Of a stretch of DNA of 64,000 bases, positions 36,955 through 48,125 are shown piece after piece. The stretch lies in NCBI RefSeq assembly GCF_014805625.2, contig NW_023998471.1, positions 1,268,875-1,332,874 of the forward strand, written 5' to 3'. Origin of the DNA: Glossina fuscipes. Taxonomy: Eukaryota; Arthropoda; Insecta; Diptera; Glossinidae. The notes beneath the pieces were generated by a model, which worked only from the letters and a program-made list of their open reading frames with translations, searched no databases and had not been told where the DNA came from. Numbering within the stretch: position 1 is the stretch's first letter; every line of letters begins with the position of its first letter. Both the position numbers and the translations under genes were made by a program.

Positions 36955-38842
36955 GATGAACGATCAATAAAATCTAGAAAAAAGAAAAATAATTTGTAAT
37001 AAAGAAAAAAAAACAATTGCATTTTTCATGTGTTAATTATTCTATTGTTATCCAAATGCGGAATAGAAGGAAAGAAAATAAAAACTTTTGTATATTTATA
37101 GAAAGCTTAATATTAACATAAGCTCAGCTGTGTATTTATTTATGTCATTATGTTGGAAAAATTATCAAATTGTCACACAACAAACTAAAGCAAATTGTAG
37201 TTTACTGCTAAGGGTAATCTGAAATTGATAATCTTCATACTATATAACTACATATATACATATATACATACATATATACATGTATTTATGTTATTTCATA
37301 CAATTTTTTCTATTTTCATTTTCACACAAATAAGTTTAGATTTCGTTTACATATGTAAGAGCACGTTAGCGGATGATAACGTTTTTTTTTTTCTTTAATG
37401 CAACTAATCTTTACCTATCTATGTATTTTGCACTTTTTCTTATTTGAAGGTGAAAGTTCATTTCTAATTGCTAATAAACTTACATTTCTTTAAAAAAGAA
37501 AATTAGATAAAGTTATTATTATTAGATAATTAAAATAAAATAGAACGATAGAAAAAAACCTGAACTGTATTATACTCGCTTAAGAACTTGAAAGAAATTA
37601 ACATCTTTTTCAAAGAGAAAAAAGCGACTGAGAGCGGACACGAGTGAAACAAAATTTTACAATAAGAATGCAAAGTTAAAACTACAATGCTGCCAAGCAA
37701 TCAAATCCTCTTAGAAAAGCTGTTATTATTGTCACATATCGATTTTAGTATCAGCGCTATCGCAAAAGAAAAAAACTTTCAAAGCTTTCATGTGTTACGC
37801 AGAAGTGTCCAATTTTTACACTAACCCGTTCTTGTGAAAAAAATGTATGTACATATGTGTATTGGTTTAATTATAAAAAATTCTATATATTAAAAAAAGT
37901 AATTGCAACATTTTTTGACATAAAATAGTCACAATATGATCAAGTATGCTTTTAGTAGTGTGTAATAACGCTCTATTTTCAAAATCCTTTTAAATTCGTT
38001 ACCAGTATTAAAAACTACGTTTAATGATTTTCCGCTCCATGAGCATATATAAAGCAGAAAAATAGAGAAAATAATACTATTTTTAAGAAAAGCACAAATA
38101 TTTTATTAAATCTAAACCCTTCTACTCTTATTATCACGCATCCAGATCAATCATTAAAATTGATTAGTCCATTCAAAAAGTTCTTCATAGAACCCGAAAA
38201 ATAATTCTATAGTGTTAACAATAGAAATAATAATAACAATATTCAAATACATAAAACCTACACCCATTATATATTAAGTGAACTCAATTAATTTGAACTT
38301 TTTGCGGTATCAATAAAATCTACACCGATTATTTATTTATTCTTTTTTGTCATAATGGTCATAACACTCATTTGGAAATTGTTGCTGGATTTTTAATTTT
38401 CTACTTTTAAACTTATATGTAATGAACTTGGGCAATGGTTTTTTTTTCGCCTTTCATAAGTAGGCGTTTCTGAGCTTTTGTGTACTGAAAAATTGAAGAA
38501 ATTAAGAAACTTTATATGAAAACATGCATTTATTAATAAAAAATAAATAAACTATTTAACAGAGTTGAACCTTTGTTTTCTTTTAAGTTGGAAATTTAAC
38601 ATAGCTGAATGGCGTTATCATTTAAGTTGTTAAGTTGATCTTTTAACCATTTATTTATTATAAGCGACTCTGTGCAAGTAATTTCAAGGAATTCTCTCAA
38701 TGATTTTTTAAGTTGCCAGCACTGCTTCGCCGGTGTTTTTTTCATTCTAAACTATCTACGTGTCGTAAGTCATAAGTATTACTTTTCACACTTAGTTTGA
38801 ATTTTATTTTAATCGCAACATTGTTCCTATTTATGGGACGTA
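36955..38842. other. Spacer between the divergent ENT and STT3B genes
   Basis: No gene is seen in these 1.9 kb. A (TACATA)n tract lies at 37248-37285. The spacer must hold the promoters of both divergent genes, but I recognise no specific motif. A small repeat shared with 54.2 kb lies at 38560-38685. Confidence 0.55.
38560..38685. repeat. Short dispersed repeat with ACAGAGTTG inverted ends
   Basis: Starts TTTAACAGAGTTG and ends GCGACTCTGTGC, an imperfect inverted pair. The inside (AGCTGAATGGCGTTA, then TTTTAACCATTTA) recurs at 54190-54290. Confidence 0.55.
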
Positions 38843-41800
38843 ATGAATCGACCAGCAAAAATATTCAACCGGAAAACTGCCGGTTACAGCAGTTTAATAA
38901 CATTTGTTATATTAGCGATAGCGTGGTTAGCGAGTTTCTCATCTCGGCTATTTGCTGTCATAAGATTCGAGTCAATCATTCATGAATTTGATCCATGGTT
39001 TAATTACCGTGCTACTGCTTATATGGTGCAGCATGGTTTCTACAAGTTCCTCAATTGGTTCGATGAAAGAGCCTGGTATCCTCTTGGTAGAATAGTTGGC
39101 GGCACTGTTTATCCAGGACTAATGATAACATCGGGGAGTATACACTATTTGTTGCACGCCTTAAATATTCCTGTGCATATACGTGACATATGCGTTTTTT
39201 TGGCACCTGTGTTTAGCGGACTTACAGCAATATCAACATATCTGTTAACCAAAGAGTTATGGTCGCCCGGTGCTGGTCTCTTCGCCGCTAGTTTTATCGC
39301 TATTGTGCCTGGCTATATATCGCGATCAGTAGCCGGTTCATACGATAATGAGGGTATAGCGATATTTGCTTTACAATTTACATACTTCTTATGGGTGCGT
39401 TCAGTGAAAACAGGATCAGTGTTTTGGGCATCGGCGGCGGCATTATCATATTTTTATATGGTGTCAGCTTGGGGCGGATATGTTTTTATCATAAACCTGA
39501 TACCGCTGCATGTTTTTGTGTTGCTTATAATGGGACGTTATTCCCTAAGGCTTTTGACTAGCTACACTACGTTCTACGTGCTTGGATTGTTACTGTCGAT
39601 GCAAATACCGTTTGTGGGTTTCCAACCTATACGCACCAGTGAACATATGGCTGCTCTTGGCGTATTTGTGTTGCTGTTAGTGGTTGGATTCTTACGTCAC
39701 TTGCAAACAGTATTATCTCGCAATGAGTTCAAGAAAATCTTTATTTTCGGTGGACTGCTGGCAGCTGCATTGGTATTTGTAGCAGTTGTTGGCCTTACAA
39801 TGATGGGAGTTATTGCTCCATGGAGTGGACGGTTCTATTCTCTATGGGACACTGGCTACGCCAAGATCCATATACCAATTATTGCCTCCGTATCGGAGCA
39901 TCAACCTACTACTTGGTTCTCATTTTTCTTCGATCTGCACATTTTGGTCTGCGCGTTTCCGGTTGGTGTTTGGTATTGTATCAAAAAAATCAATGACGAA
40001 CGAGTCTTTGTTGTGCTTTATGCAATTAGTGCAGTGTATTTTGCGGGAGTAATGGTGCGTTTAATGTTAACCTTAACACCGGTTGTTTGTATGTTGGCCG
40101 GCGTTGCATTTTCAACGTTATTGGATGTTTATTTACGTGAGGATAATACAAAATCAAATACAACGCTTACAGAAGATAACGATGAAAACTCTACCGAGAA
40201 GAAAACTTTATATGACAAAGTAAATTTATAATAATTTATTTGATTTTTGTTTCGTTGATAGAAATTTGATAGGAAAAATTCTCACTTTTAGGCTGGAAAA
40301 TTAAAACATCGACCGAAACATGATGCCCAGCAACATGAAACCGGCACAGGAATCGGTTCTAATTTGAAAAGTTTCGTAATATTGGCAATTTTAATGATTC
40401 TAATGACATTTGCAGTACATTGCACATGGGTAACTAGTAATGCCTACTCAAGTCCTTCAATTGTTTTAGCGTTTCACAATAATCATGATGGGTAAGAAAA
40501 ATTTATAAAAGCCGAACATTTCTGTTTTCATATAAAATTAATTTTCATACTTTTTCTCATATAAGGTCTCGCAGCATATTAGACGATTTCCGTGAAGCCT
40601 ACTATTGGCTGTCACAGAATACTGCAGACGATGCCCGAGTTATGTCTTGGTGGGATTATGGTTATCAGATTGCCGGTATGGCTAATCGTACCACTTTAGT
40701 CGACAATAATACTTGGAATAATAGTCACATAGCTTTGGTCGGAAAAGCTATGTCTTCTACCGAAGAAAAAGCCTATGAAATAATGACAACGCTGGACGTC
40801 GATTATGTTTTAGTTATATTTGGTGGTGTTATCGGTTATTCTGGTGACGATATAAATAAATTTTTATGGATGGTACGAATAGCAGAAGGTGAACATCCCA
40901 AAGATATAAAAGAAAGTGACTATTTCACAGAACGTGGTGAATTTCGCATAGACTCTGAAGGATCTCCAACCTTACTCAACTGCTTAATGTACAAACTTAG
41001 TTATTATCGGTTTGGAGAACTAAAATTAGATTATAGGTAAACATCTACTGCGTCTATATATAATTGCTTGCAAAAATTCTGATAGAATGTCCTAGGAGTA
41101 CGTATGATTAATTAGAAGTAGACAAAGCATTCATTGAGACATCATGCAGGGGTATTTAAATTTGCGTTTTTACCAAATAAAGATTCAATTTACTCAGGGA
41201 CGGCTATGTGAGGGGCGGTTTGAAAAATCGTCCCAGACAGTTTTCATACAAATCGGGAACGTCAACTACCGCTACCACTTGGCAAAAAGTTTTGAAAATT
41301 GCAATTTCTTCCCATATAAGGACTTTTCAGAATAGGGCGTTATGCGAGGAGCGGCCGAAGAGGTGATTCGATCCGAACCATTTTCAATATCGTTCGTCCG
41401 TGGACATTAGCATTTCTGTGTACCAATATTTATCAAAGTTTATTAGAAATTGTGGCCTGCAGATTGAAAATTTACATAGACAGCCATCAGACGAACAGAC
41501 AGGCTTAGATCGATTTAAAAATTATTCTGAATCGATCGTTATAATAAAAGGTGGGTCTCTCTTCTTCTATGTGTTGCATACGTCCGCACTATTTTAATAT
41601 ATCCTGTAGCACGTGTGGTGTAGAATACAAAGAATACTATAGTAGCTTTAGAAGGTGGAAAGCTATCGGCCACTGAAAGACATTTTCAAAACGTTTTTAT
41701 AATAAACAAAATTGATGTTCATTGTAAAATGATGTATTCTTGCAAAGAACTGCGAATAGATGTATAATCTTAAGGGAAGAAAGCTTTGTTAATATAATAA

Positions 41801-42221
41801 TTCGCATAAAAAATATTTACAGAGGGCCGGCAGGTTACGACCGAACCCGCAATGGAGTTATAGGAAATAAGGATTTCGATTTAACGTATCTGGAGGAGGC
41901 GTATACCACCGAACATTGGTTAGTTCGCATTTATCGCGTCAAGAAACCACAAGAGTTCAATAGGTAATTTTTTTCTATATCATCATATTATTTATAGCCA
42001 AGTTTAATAATAAATAAAAAAAATTTAATAGACCGGCATTAAAATTACGGGAGCGTACAATAGGACCTACAAATTTTCAATCAAGAAAGGTACGTTTTTT
42101 CATAACTTATAAATTGGCTTTTATTATAAATATCTTTTTCTAATTGCAGAATGCTAAACGTAGGAAGGGTTATATTAAGAACCGGCCCGTCGTTGTAAAA
42201 GGCAAAAGAAATCGTAAATAA
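38843..42221 (+). CDS. Stt3B: STT3B-type catalytic subunit of oligosaccharyltransferase
   Basis: Exons 38843-40219, 40292-40491, 40566-41036, 41823-41963, 42032-42089 and 42150-42221 give 772 residues, the fly STT3B length. The first exon carries multiple membrane spans, the first acidic motif in [10 protein letters not shown] (near residue 50), and [10 protein letters not shown] (near 350). The lumenal domain in exon 3 has the hallmark [10 protein letters not shown] (near 553), then [17 protein letters not shown]. The basic tail RRKGYIKN is in the last exon. The enzyme transfers the preassembled glycan from dolichol to Asn-X-Ser/Thr sites in the ER; STT3B complexes mainly act after translocation. 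Assignment to B rather than A rests on the N-terminal start ([10 protein letters not shown]) and tail. Intron 3 (786 bases) contains a dispersed repeat. Confidence 0.95.
41139..41640 (-). repeat. Dispersed hairpin repeat in STT3B intron 3
   Basis: Carries the family's CTTAGATCGATTTAAAAATT and TCTGAATCGATCGTTATAAT segments (inverted GATCGATT/AATCGATC), then the end ACGTGTGGTGTAGAATA. The same words occur, in either orientation, at 21.8, 22.6, 23.2, 55.9, 59.2 and 63.2 kb. Confidence 0.6.
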
Positions 42222-42778
42222 ATCATTTTGCATTCAACGCATTTTAATGTAAAGTAAAATCGAACAAAAAAAAATTTTTTGGATGTTTTTCTTTACTTTT
42301 TTTAATTTCGGCATTTGCCTGTGTACCTGTCATTAAAGGGCTATCATTCCAATTTTAACTGCCATTCTGCATCTTTGCCCCCTATCTAGCGCGGACATGA
42401 ATTGTGTTAATGTATAATTAAAGCTTAACAGTGGGCTCTGCTAAACTGAGTTTCGGAATATAAAAACCATTAACAACAAGTAATGTAGAGTCCTTAAAGG
42501 ACATCTCTTTGCTTCTAAGGTGATTTCTGTTTTTTGTTGTTTGCCAGCAGAAACAATACACTTGTTTATGTGCATACGTATATAAATAGAGAACAAACCG
42601 ATTTATTATTTAAACCTAAATAAAAAAAAAAGGTTTATATGGAATCGTGGAAACAAGAAGCAATAAGAAATATACACAGCACTTGTCTCCTTAGGTTTTC
42701 GTTATATTATTGATGTATATAAAGTTCCTTAAATGTTTACAAAAACAAATTCGTGAAAAATTCAGTTTTATTGTTTAT

Positions 42779-43800
42779 TCACAATGTTCGCTGTTCGAGC
42801 TGTTGGCCGCTCGTTGATGAAGCATCCTCATTAATACATGTCCATTGGTTTTCATTATTCTCCTTCCATAAAGAGAGCTTATTATCACCCCCAGCGACAG
42901 CTAAGATATTACCCGTCATTGACCAACTAACTGACCACACCACATCGTCAAACGTATGAAGAATGGTCGATGTCCACGTGCTTAAATCTGAACTGTTCCA
43001 AATTATTACGTGGCGGTCTTGGGAAGCGGATGCTATTTGCGAACGCGGCAACCCAATGGATGGAGCCCAAGCCACATCACGCACCCAATCTGAGTGGGCT
43101 TCTAAGCGGTGTTCCTCCACCCAGCGGTCATTATCTTCGTGCCATATTTTGACGCAATTATCACAACCACCGCTAACTAAACGTTTTACAGCGGGGCCAC
43201 GTGCCGTCGAGCTTCGTTGATTAAATGCTGGCTCTGGCACAGTGGAAGGGCACCAAGATACAGCATTGCAACCAATAGTGTGAGCGTTGGGAATTTTTTT
43301 GCAATCCCAAACATCAAACATCGTACTATTGCAATTGAGAATGGAAATACAACCATCTGAACTGCCGCATGCCAATATTAACCCGTACTCGGCTGGTGCG
43401 AAAGCTACGGAATTAACCGATGAATCATGATTACCATATTCATAACTGAAAAAAAGAAAAAAAAAGTTATTAATACCTATTTATGAATTGTAACCTAATA
43501 GCATACATACATTTTAGCCCATTCATTTGCCCCGTTCTCCTTCCACACTATAACTTTACGGTCATAGGAGCAAGATGCTAAGATATTACCAAATTTCGGG
43601 TGAGCCCAAGCAACTTGCCAAACTGGACCCTGATGACCCTTGAGATCAGCAACAATTGTTTGATTGCCGTTTCTAATGTCGAAAATTTTTACTGAACCAT
43701 CGCTTGAACAAGTGGCCAAATGCAAGCCATAATAATCCAGAATGGCATTGTGTATCATGTCTTCATGACCGGTATGCACAGTATTAATTAAGCTAACCAT
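42779..43800 (-). CDS. Sec13: Sec13: COPII coat and nuclear pore WD40 protein
   Basis: Exons 43511-43800 and 42779-43445 give 318 residues (human 322). The start [19 protein letters not shown] leads into six WD-type blades: [78 protein letters not shown]. The Sec13 signature [10 protein letters not shown] and [20 protein letters not shown] is intact. Sec13 pairs with Sec31 in the COPII cage and with Nup145/Nup96 in the pore Y complex. Its 3' end faces the STT3B 3' end, and its 5' end is 720 bases from the divergent PTPMT1 gene. Confidence 0.96.
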
Positions 43801-44521
43801 TTTTATTATAAATGTTTTAGCTAAACGGAACAAATTGATTTTTGCTCTTTAGATTATTTAGGTCTTCTCTTTGACGTGGACGTTGAAAAGTGTTGCCAAT
43901 AAACATAAAAGTATATTGAACTTTTTATAACGAAAAGAAAAATTTGCTTATATTTTAGTTGTTGTGAACGCAGTGTAATAATAATAATAAGAGTGGCATC
44001 CCTACCATATGCGCTTTGGTGATAAACAGATGTAGATTAATAAGTTTTAAAATTTATTCATATAAATATAAAAAGTAAAGTAATTTAACTGCTTATTGCT
44101 GAAAGAAAAATTAGAGAAAGGAATATAGAAATTATAATTTGAGTTTATATTACATTTATATTTAATTTCTGTGACACTTAATTTCTATGGCATGGCGATG
44201 GGTGTAAGTGGAACATAATTGCAGCATAATTAAATTTAATTCTTCTAAATTTTGTATTATATTTTAGTTTATACATATGTTATATTTTAAGCAAAGTAAT
44301 ATCTCTGCATTTCTGATATTGTATTAAGAGCACTTTAGCTTGACTCGTCGACAGTTGTAGTTCGTGAGTAAACAATTAAAGAAGCTCAAGATCGTCGAGC
44401 TGAGAGCTAAAGTGAAAGTTTGAAATTCTTTTACTATTACATCGAACTAAGCTTTTAAAGAGTGCAGAGTTTATTTACAAGACTTAAAAATATCTATTTA
44501 TTTTACTTTTTAAAGGCCAAT

Positions 44522-45362
44522 ATGTTTGCTCGGGTTTCGTTTTATCCAACACTTTTTTATAATGTCTTAATGGAAAAGATTACCAGACGCAACTGGTACG
44601 ATCGTATCGATGATAATGTTATATTAGGAGCACTACCATTTCGTTCTCAAGCCAATGAAGTAAATCCTTTTTCCTTTTGATTTTTTTTTTTTTTTTTTGA
44701 TATTTTATAAATGCATTTTTATTGTAGCTTATTCAAAAAGAAAACATGAAAGCTGTCATTTCGATGAATGAAGATTATGAGCTGACAGTCTTCTCTAATA
44801 ATTTAACGAAATGGCAACTTATGGGAGTTGAGTTTTTACAATTGGCTACCACTGACATATTTGAATCGCCGTGCCAAGAAAAATTGCATAAAGGCGTAGA
44901 ATTTATTAACAAATTTTTACCTCGCGATAACCGCATTAAAGGCTTAAGTACCACCGACAGTCCTGAAAATGTAGGCACCGTATACGTGCATTGTAAGGCG
45001 GGACGTACTCGCAGCGCTACATTAGTGGGTTGTTATTTAATATTGGTAAGTAAGATTTAAAACTTTTAATATTAACAGTGCACAAAGAATTCCCCTTTTT
45101 CTTAAAAACTCTGATCCTCTGACCCCGATTTTAATTTTTAGTCGAAAACTTTTGGGTTCATTAACTATTGCTATTACTTTAGAGGACTTAATCTTTAACG
45201 TTTTTATTCAAATTTTTTTTATTGGTGAAGAAGAACGACTGGACTCCTGAACAAGCGGTCGAACACATGCGAATTTGCCGTCCTCATATATGGCTGCATA
45301 CTCAACAATGGGAAGCTTTAAGAGAATTTTATAAAAACCATATCAATAGAAAGCAATCTTAA
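44522..45362 (+). CDS. Plip: PTPMT1/Plip mitochondrial phosphatidylglycerophosphate phosphatase
   Basis: Exons 44522-44659, 44728-45045 and 45231-45362 give 195 residues. The N terminus [19 protein letters not shown] is the mitochondrial targeting and membrane-proximal segment. [20 protein letters not shown] is typical of the family, and the dual-specificity P-loop HCKAGRTRS (Cys near residue 134) is complete. PTPMT1 removes the phosphate from phosphatidylglycerophosphate in cardiolipin synthesis on the matrix side of the inner membrane. The third exon acceptor could be AAG|AAG or three bases later, which changes only one Lys. Confidence 0.94.
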
Positions 45363-45565
45363 ACGTCATGTGCCCTTTTGAGCATCAGCAACATCCCTCT
45401 TACATATATGTATATATATATATATTTCTTTTTTTTATGTAAAATATATTGTTATTGAATTGTTTTTCTAAATGAATTATTAATGAATTGTGTATTAAAA
45501 GAAATCTATTTTGTTAAGCTATGTGTGCGTAATTTCATGATGCTAAGCAATTTAAAATTTAAGTT

Positions 45566-46296
45566 CTATTCGCTCTTTCGTCTAAACCATCTTTTCTTTG
45601 GGTGAACCTTTTCGACTTCTTGTGGAGCAGGCTCTGGCTCTTTCGGTCCTGTAATTACCCAGAATTTTTTAATTGTGGGCGCAATGCCGATGTCGTCATA
45701 AACTAGTTGATATAAACCACAAAGTGCCGCAATAGAAAAGATTACCACTAGAACTCTGGTAATAATTGGTAATGCTTTGCCGACGACAGCGGAGCGCATA
45801 TAATCACTTATCACCGACTGCATTCCGCTGCAAAAACAATGTCGTGAATATATATTATGTTTTTTTTTCTTCGCCTAACTGTTCTTGTTTACCAATAGGA
45901 ATGCAATAAAGCCGCAATACCCATAGCGAAGTCAATTTCCTTATTATCACACAAAAATGCAGTTGGCATAAGGAAAATCAAACTCACATTTGCAATTTGT
46001 TCCAATATCCATATAATGGTATAACGGCGATTAGACGGATATTCTCTTATACGTACATTCACCAATCCATGACGTTTAATAATTGCAAATGGTAATAATT
46101 TTTTCACTGGCTTAAGGAGTCCGTAGTTTTCTTTCGGATATGCAATTGAATTTGAATTGTAAAAATGGGTATTCTTTATAGTGCCAAAAAAACGACAGCC
46201 TAAGAAAATTGTGTAAATTTTATGAATTTTCCTAAAAATGTTACGATACGTACCTTTATAGGCTTGAAAGCTCTTCCTAATGAAAGTTAACGACAT
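45566..46296 (-). CDS. Divergent SDHD paralogue: complex II membrane anchor
   Basis: Exons 46254-46296, 45893-46199 and 45566-45827 give 203 residues in frame. The first exon is 43 bases with phase 1, exactly as in the neighbouring SDHD gene. The core (IIWILEQIANVSLIFLMPTA, ALLHSYC, then ISDYMRSAVVG and LVYDDIGIA) is the three-helix SdhD fold. The quinone-site Asp-Tyr (D125, Y126) is kept. The usual LHxHWG is LHSYCG: the second His is Tyr, and the Trp codon split by the intron now reads TGC. There is an extra charged tail (EVEKVHPKKRWFRRK). The 54-base first intron is short. It is either a tissue-specific anchor or a relaxed copy; the frame is intact. Confidence 0.8.
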
Positions 46297-46827
46297 TTTA
46301 TGATTGAAAAGCATAGTAAAGATTAGAAGTATTTCTTGTATTTTAAGCCGTTCAACTGATTTCAGAAAAAATTTTACTCTGATGTAATAGAAATAAAATC
46401 TTTGACAAGTTTTAAAAAAATTGACAGTTATCGCTTCGGTTAAATAAGAAAGATACATTTGCTTGTAAAAATGTATGTAAGGCATTGCATGAAGTCCTGT
46501 GCCCTTACAAATCTGAATTATTGAACCAAAAGAATCTATTTATTAAATCTCATCAGGTTAATCCGTCTAATCACACCAGCAAAGTCAATTAATTCAGCTT
46601 CGCTAAGATTTGAATAAACATTGAAATATAAACCCCATTAGATTTGCTAAAAGAATACTTGCAGAGACTAGATTATTAGAGGAGTTCCCTTTTTATGGAT
46701 ATTTACGATATATATTTGACAAATTTTTATTAAGTTACATTCGTGTATACATAACATAAAGACTTTCTAGCTTAATAGTTATTTGGTGGCAGACTCCTCA
46801 TTTAGACTTTTATTTTTCATAAATAAA
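46297..46827. other. Spacer between the tandem SDHD genes
   Basis: AT-rich, no gene seen. It includes the 3' UTR of the right SDHD gene and the upstream region of the left one. Confidence 0.5.
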
Positions 46828-47558
46828 TTAAGCAGCTTTTACGGCCCATAATTTCTTAACAGACTTGGCGATACCAATGTCGTTATAAATTAAATAGAAA
46901 AGACCTCCCAAAGTAGCCATGGATAATAACAAGAGAGAAGCATGAGATACTTTAGGTAAAACATTGCCAACAATAGCAGGACGTACGTAATCCGTAATCA
47001 TGGCTTCAATACCCCTACAAAAAAAGGGTTTATAATGGTTGTATGAAAACGACGCATATATGGAAAGCATACCAGTGAGAGTGAAGTACCAACGATACGG
47101 CCATTAAAGCATCTAGCGTTTGCGAGGGCACTAGGAAAGCGGCAGGTATAACCCCTAATAAAGCTAATGACACTACTCTTTCGAGAGTCCATAATGTAGT
47201 GTGATTACCACCAGCCGCTGACAAACGGGGGGAACTTAGTGCAATTGTACGTGTAAATGGCTGAGGATAAGGAAATTCTATAAATTATAGATTTTGTTAA
47301 GCATATGTTTTCATACCTTTACACTCTTTGCTATATTTAAAGAGTTTGCAATAGCAGTCCGTTGAGCACCAACTATGGTGGCATAGGTCTTCAACGAAGT
47401 TAAACGACCTGTCTTCAAGATATTTGCAGCTGTTTTTTTTTTTTTTTATAAAAGGTATTTATTATATAATCTCCAGTTCTATGAAGGTAAATAAATTTAA
47501 AGCTTTTTCATTTACCATTGATTCTGGGTGCGTTGCGTAGCGCTAGTTGCAAAGCCAT
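46828..47558 (-). CDS. SdhD: SdhD: succinate dehydrogenase small membrane anchor
   Basis: Exons 47516-47558, 47317-47429, 47073-47260 and 46828-47014 give 176 residues. [14 protein letters not shown] and the Lys/Arg/Thr-rich stretch after it form a mitochondrial presequence. [21 protein letters not shown] starts the first helix, [20 protein letters not shown] holds the heme-side His and quinone-site Asp-Tyr (D123, Y124), and [17 protein letters not shown] ends the third helix. With SdhC it anchors complex II and binds heme b and ubiquinone. I chose the acceptor at CCTCAG|CCATTT because it alone keeps frame into [10 protein letters not shown]. It lies head-to-head with the SKI2 helicase, 567 bases away. 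Confidence 0.94.
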
Positions 47559-48125
47559 TTTTATTTTATAAAATTTTTAGATTATGTGCAATATAGTTAT
47601 TTGCTCTCTTAAAACTTTGCTTAAACAAAATAGTGATGAAGTTTTTAGACAGAAGGAACTGAACAGAATGCGAATAATTTGACAGCTAATTTATGGGATA
47701 AATTTGCTTTCGTCGTTTCAGCGAATTTTCTTAGGATTTTCGTGGGCAAAGAGTAATCTGACATAGACTGCGATGCATTGATTGAATATATTTTTACATT
47801 ACAAATTATACAATTTAATAATTTAGTTCATTCAGAGATTGTTTAGTAAGAGGTTTAAATACAAAAAGTCAAACTGTAAAATACTGCTTTCAAATGCAAA
47901 ATACCGTAAATCTCATTTGCTTTCAAAGTGTCACTTACAGCTGATAGAATTTCTTTATTAAAAGGGTCATGTCGATTTTTTTATAAGAAGGAAGAAGTCT
48001 TTAGTGTTTATATACATATGTAAAATAGAAAGCGCAAAGCATCAACAAATAGAAACATTTCATCACGTTATTTCGCCAACAGACGTAATCCGTTAATCAA
48101 CAACTCGAAAAACAAAGACTGTGTG

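Noticed and set aside
46181..46253. A 22-base intron (GTACGT to the TTTTTAG at about 46232) in the SDHD paralogue
   Set aside because: Too short to splice. The next acceptor (TTCTTAG at 46200) gives a 54-base intron and the right phase.
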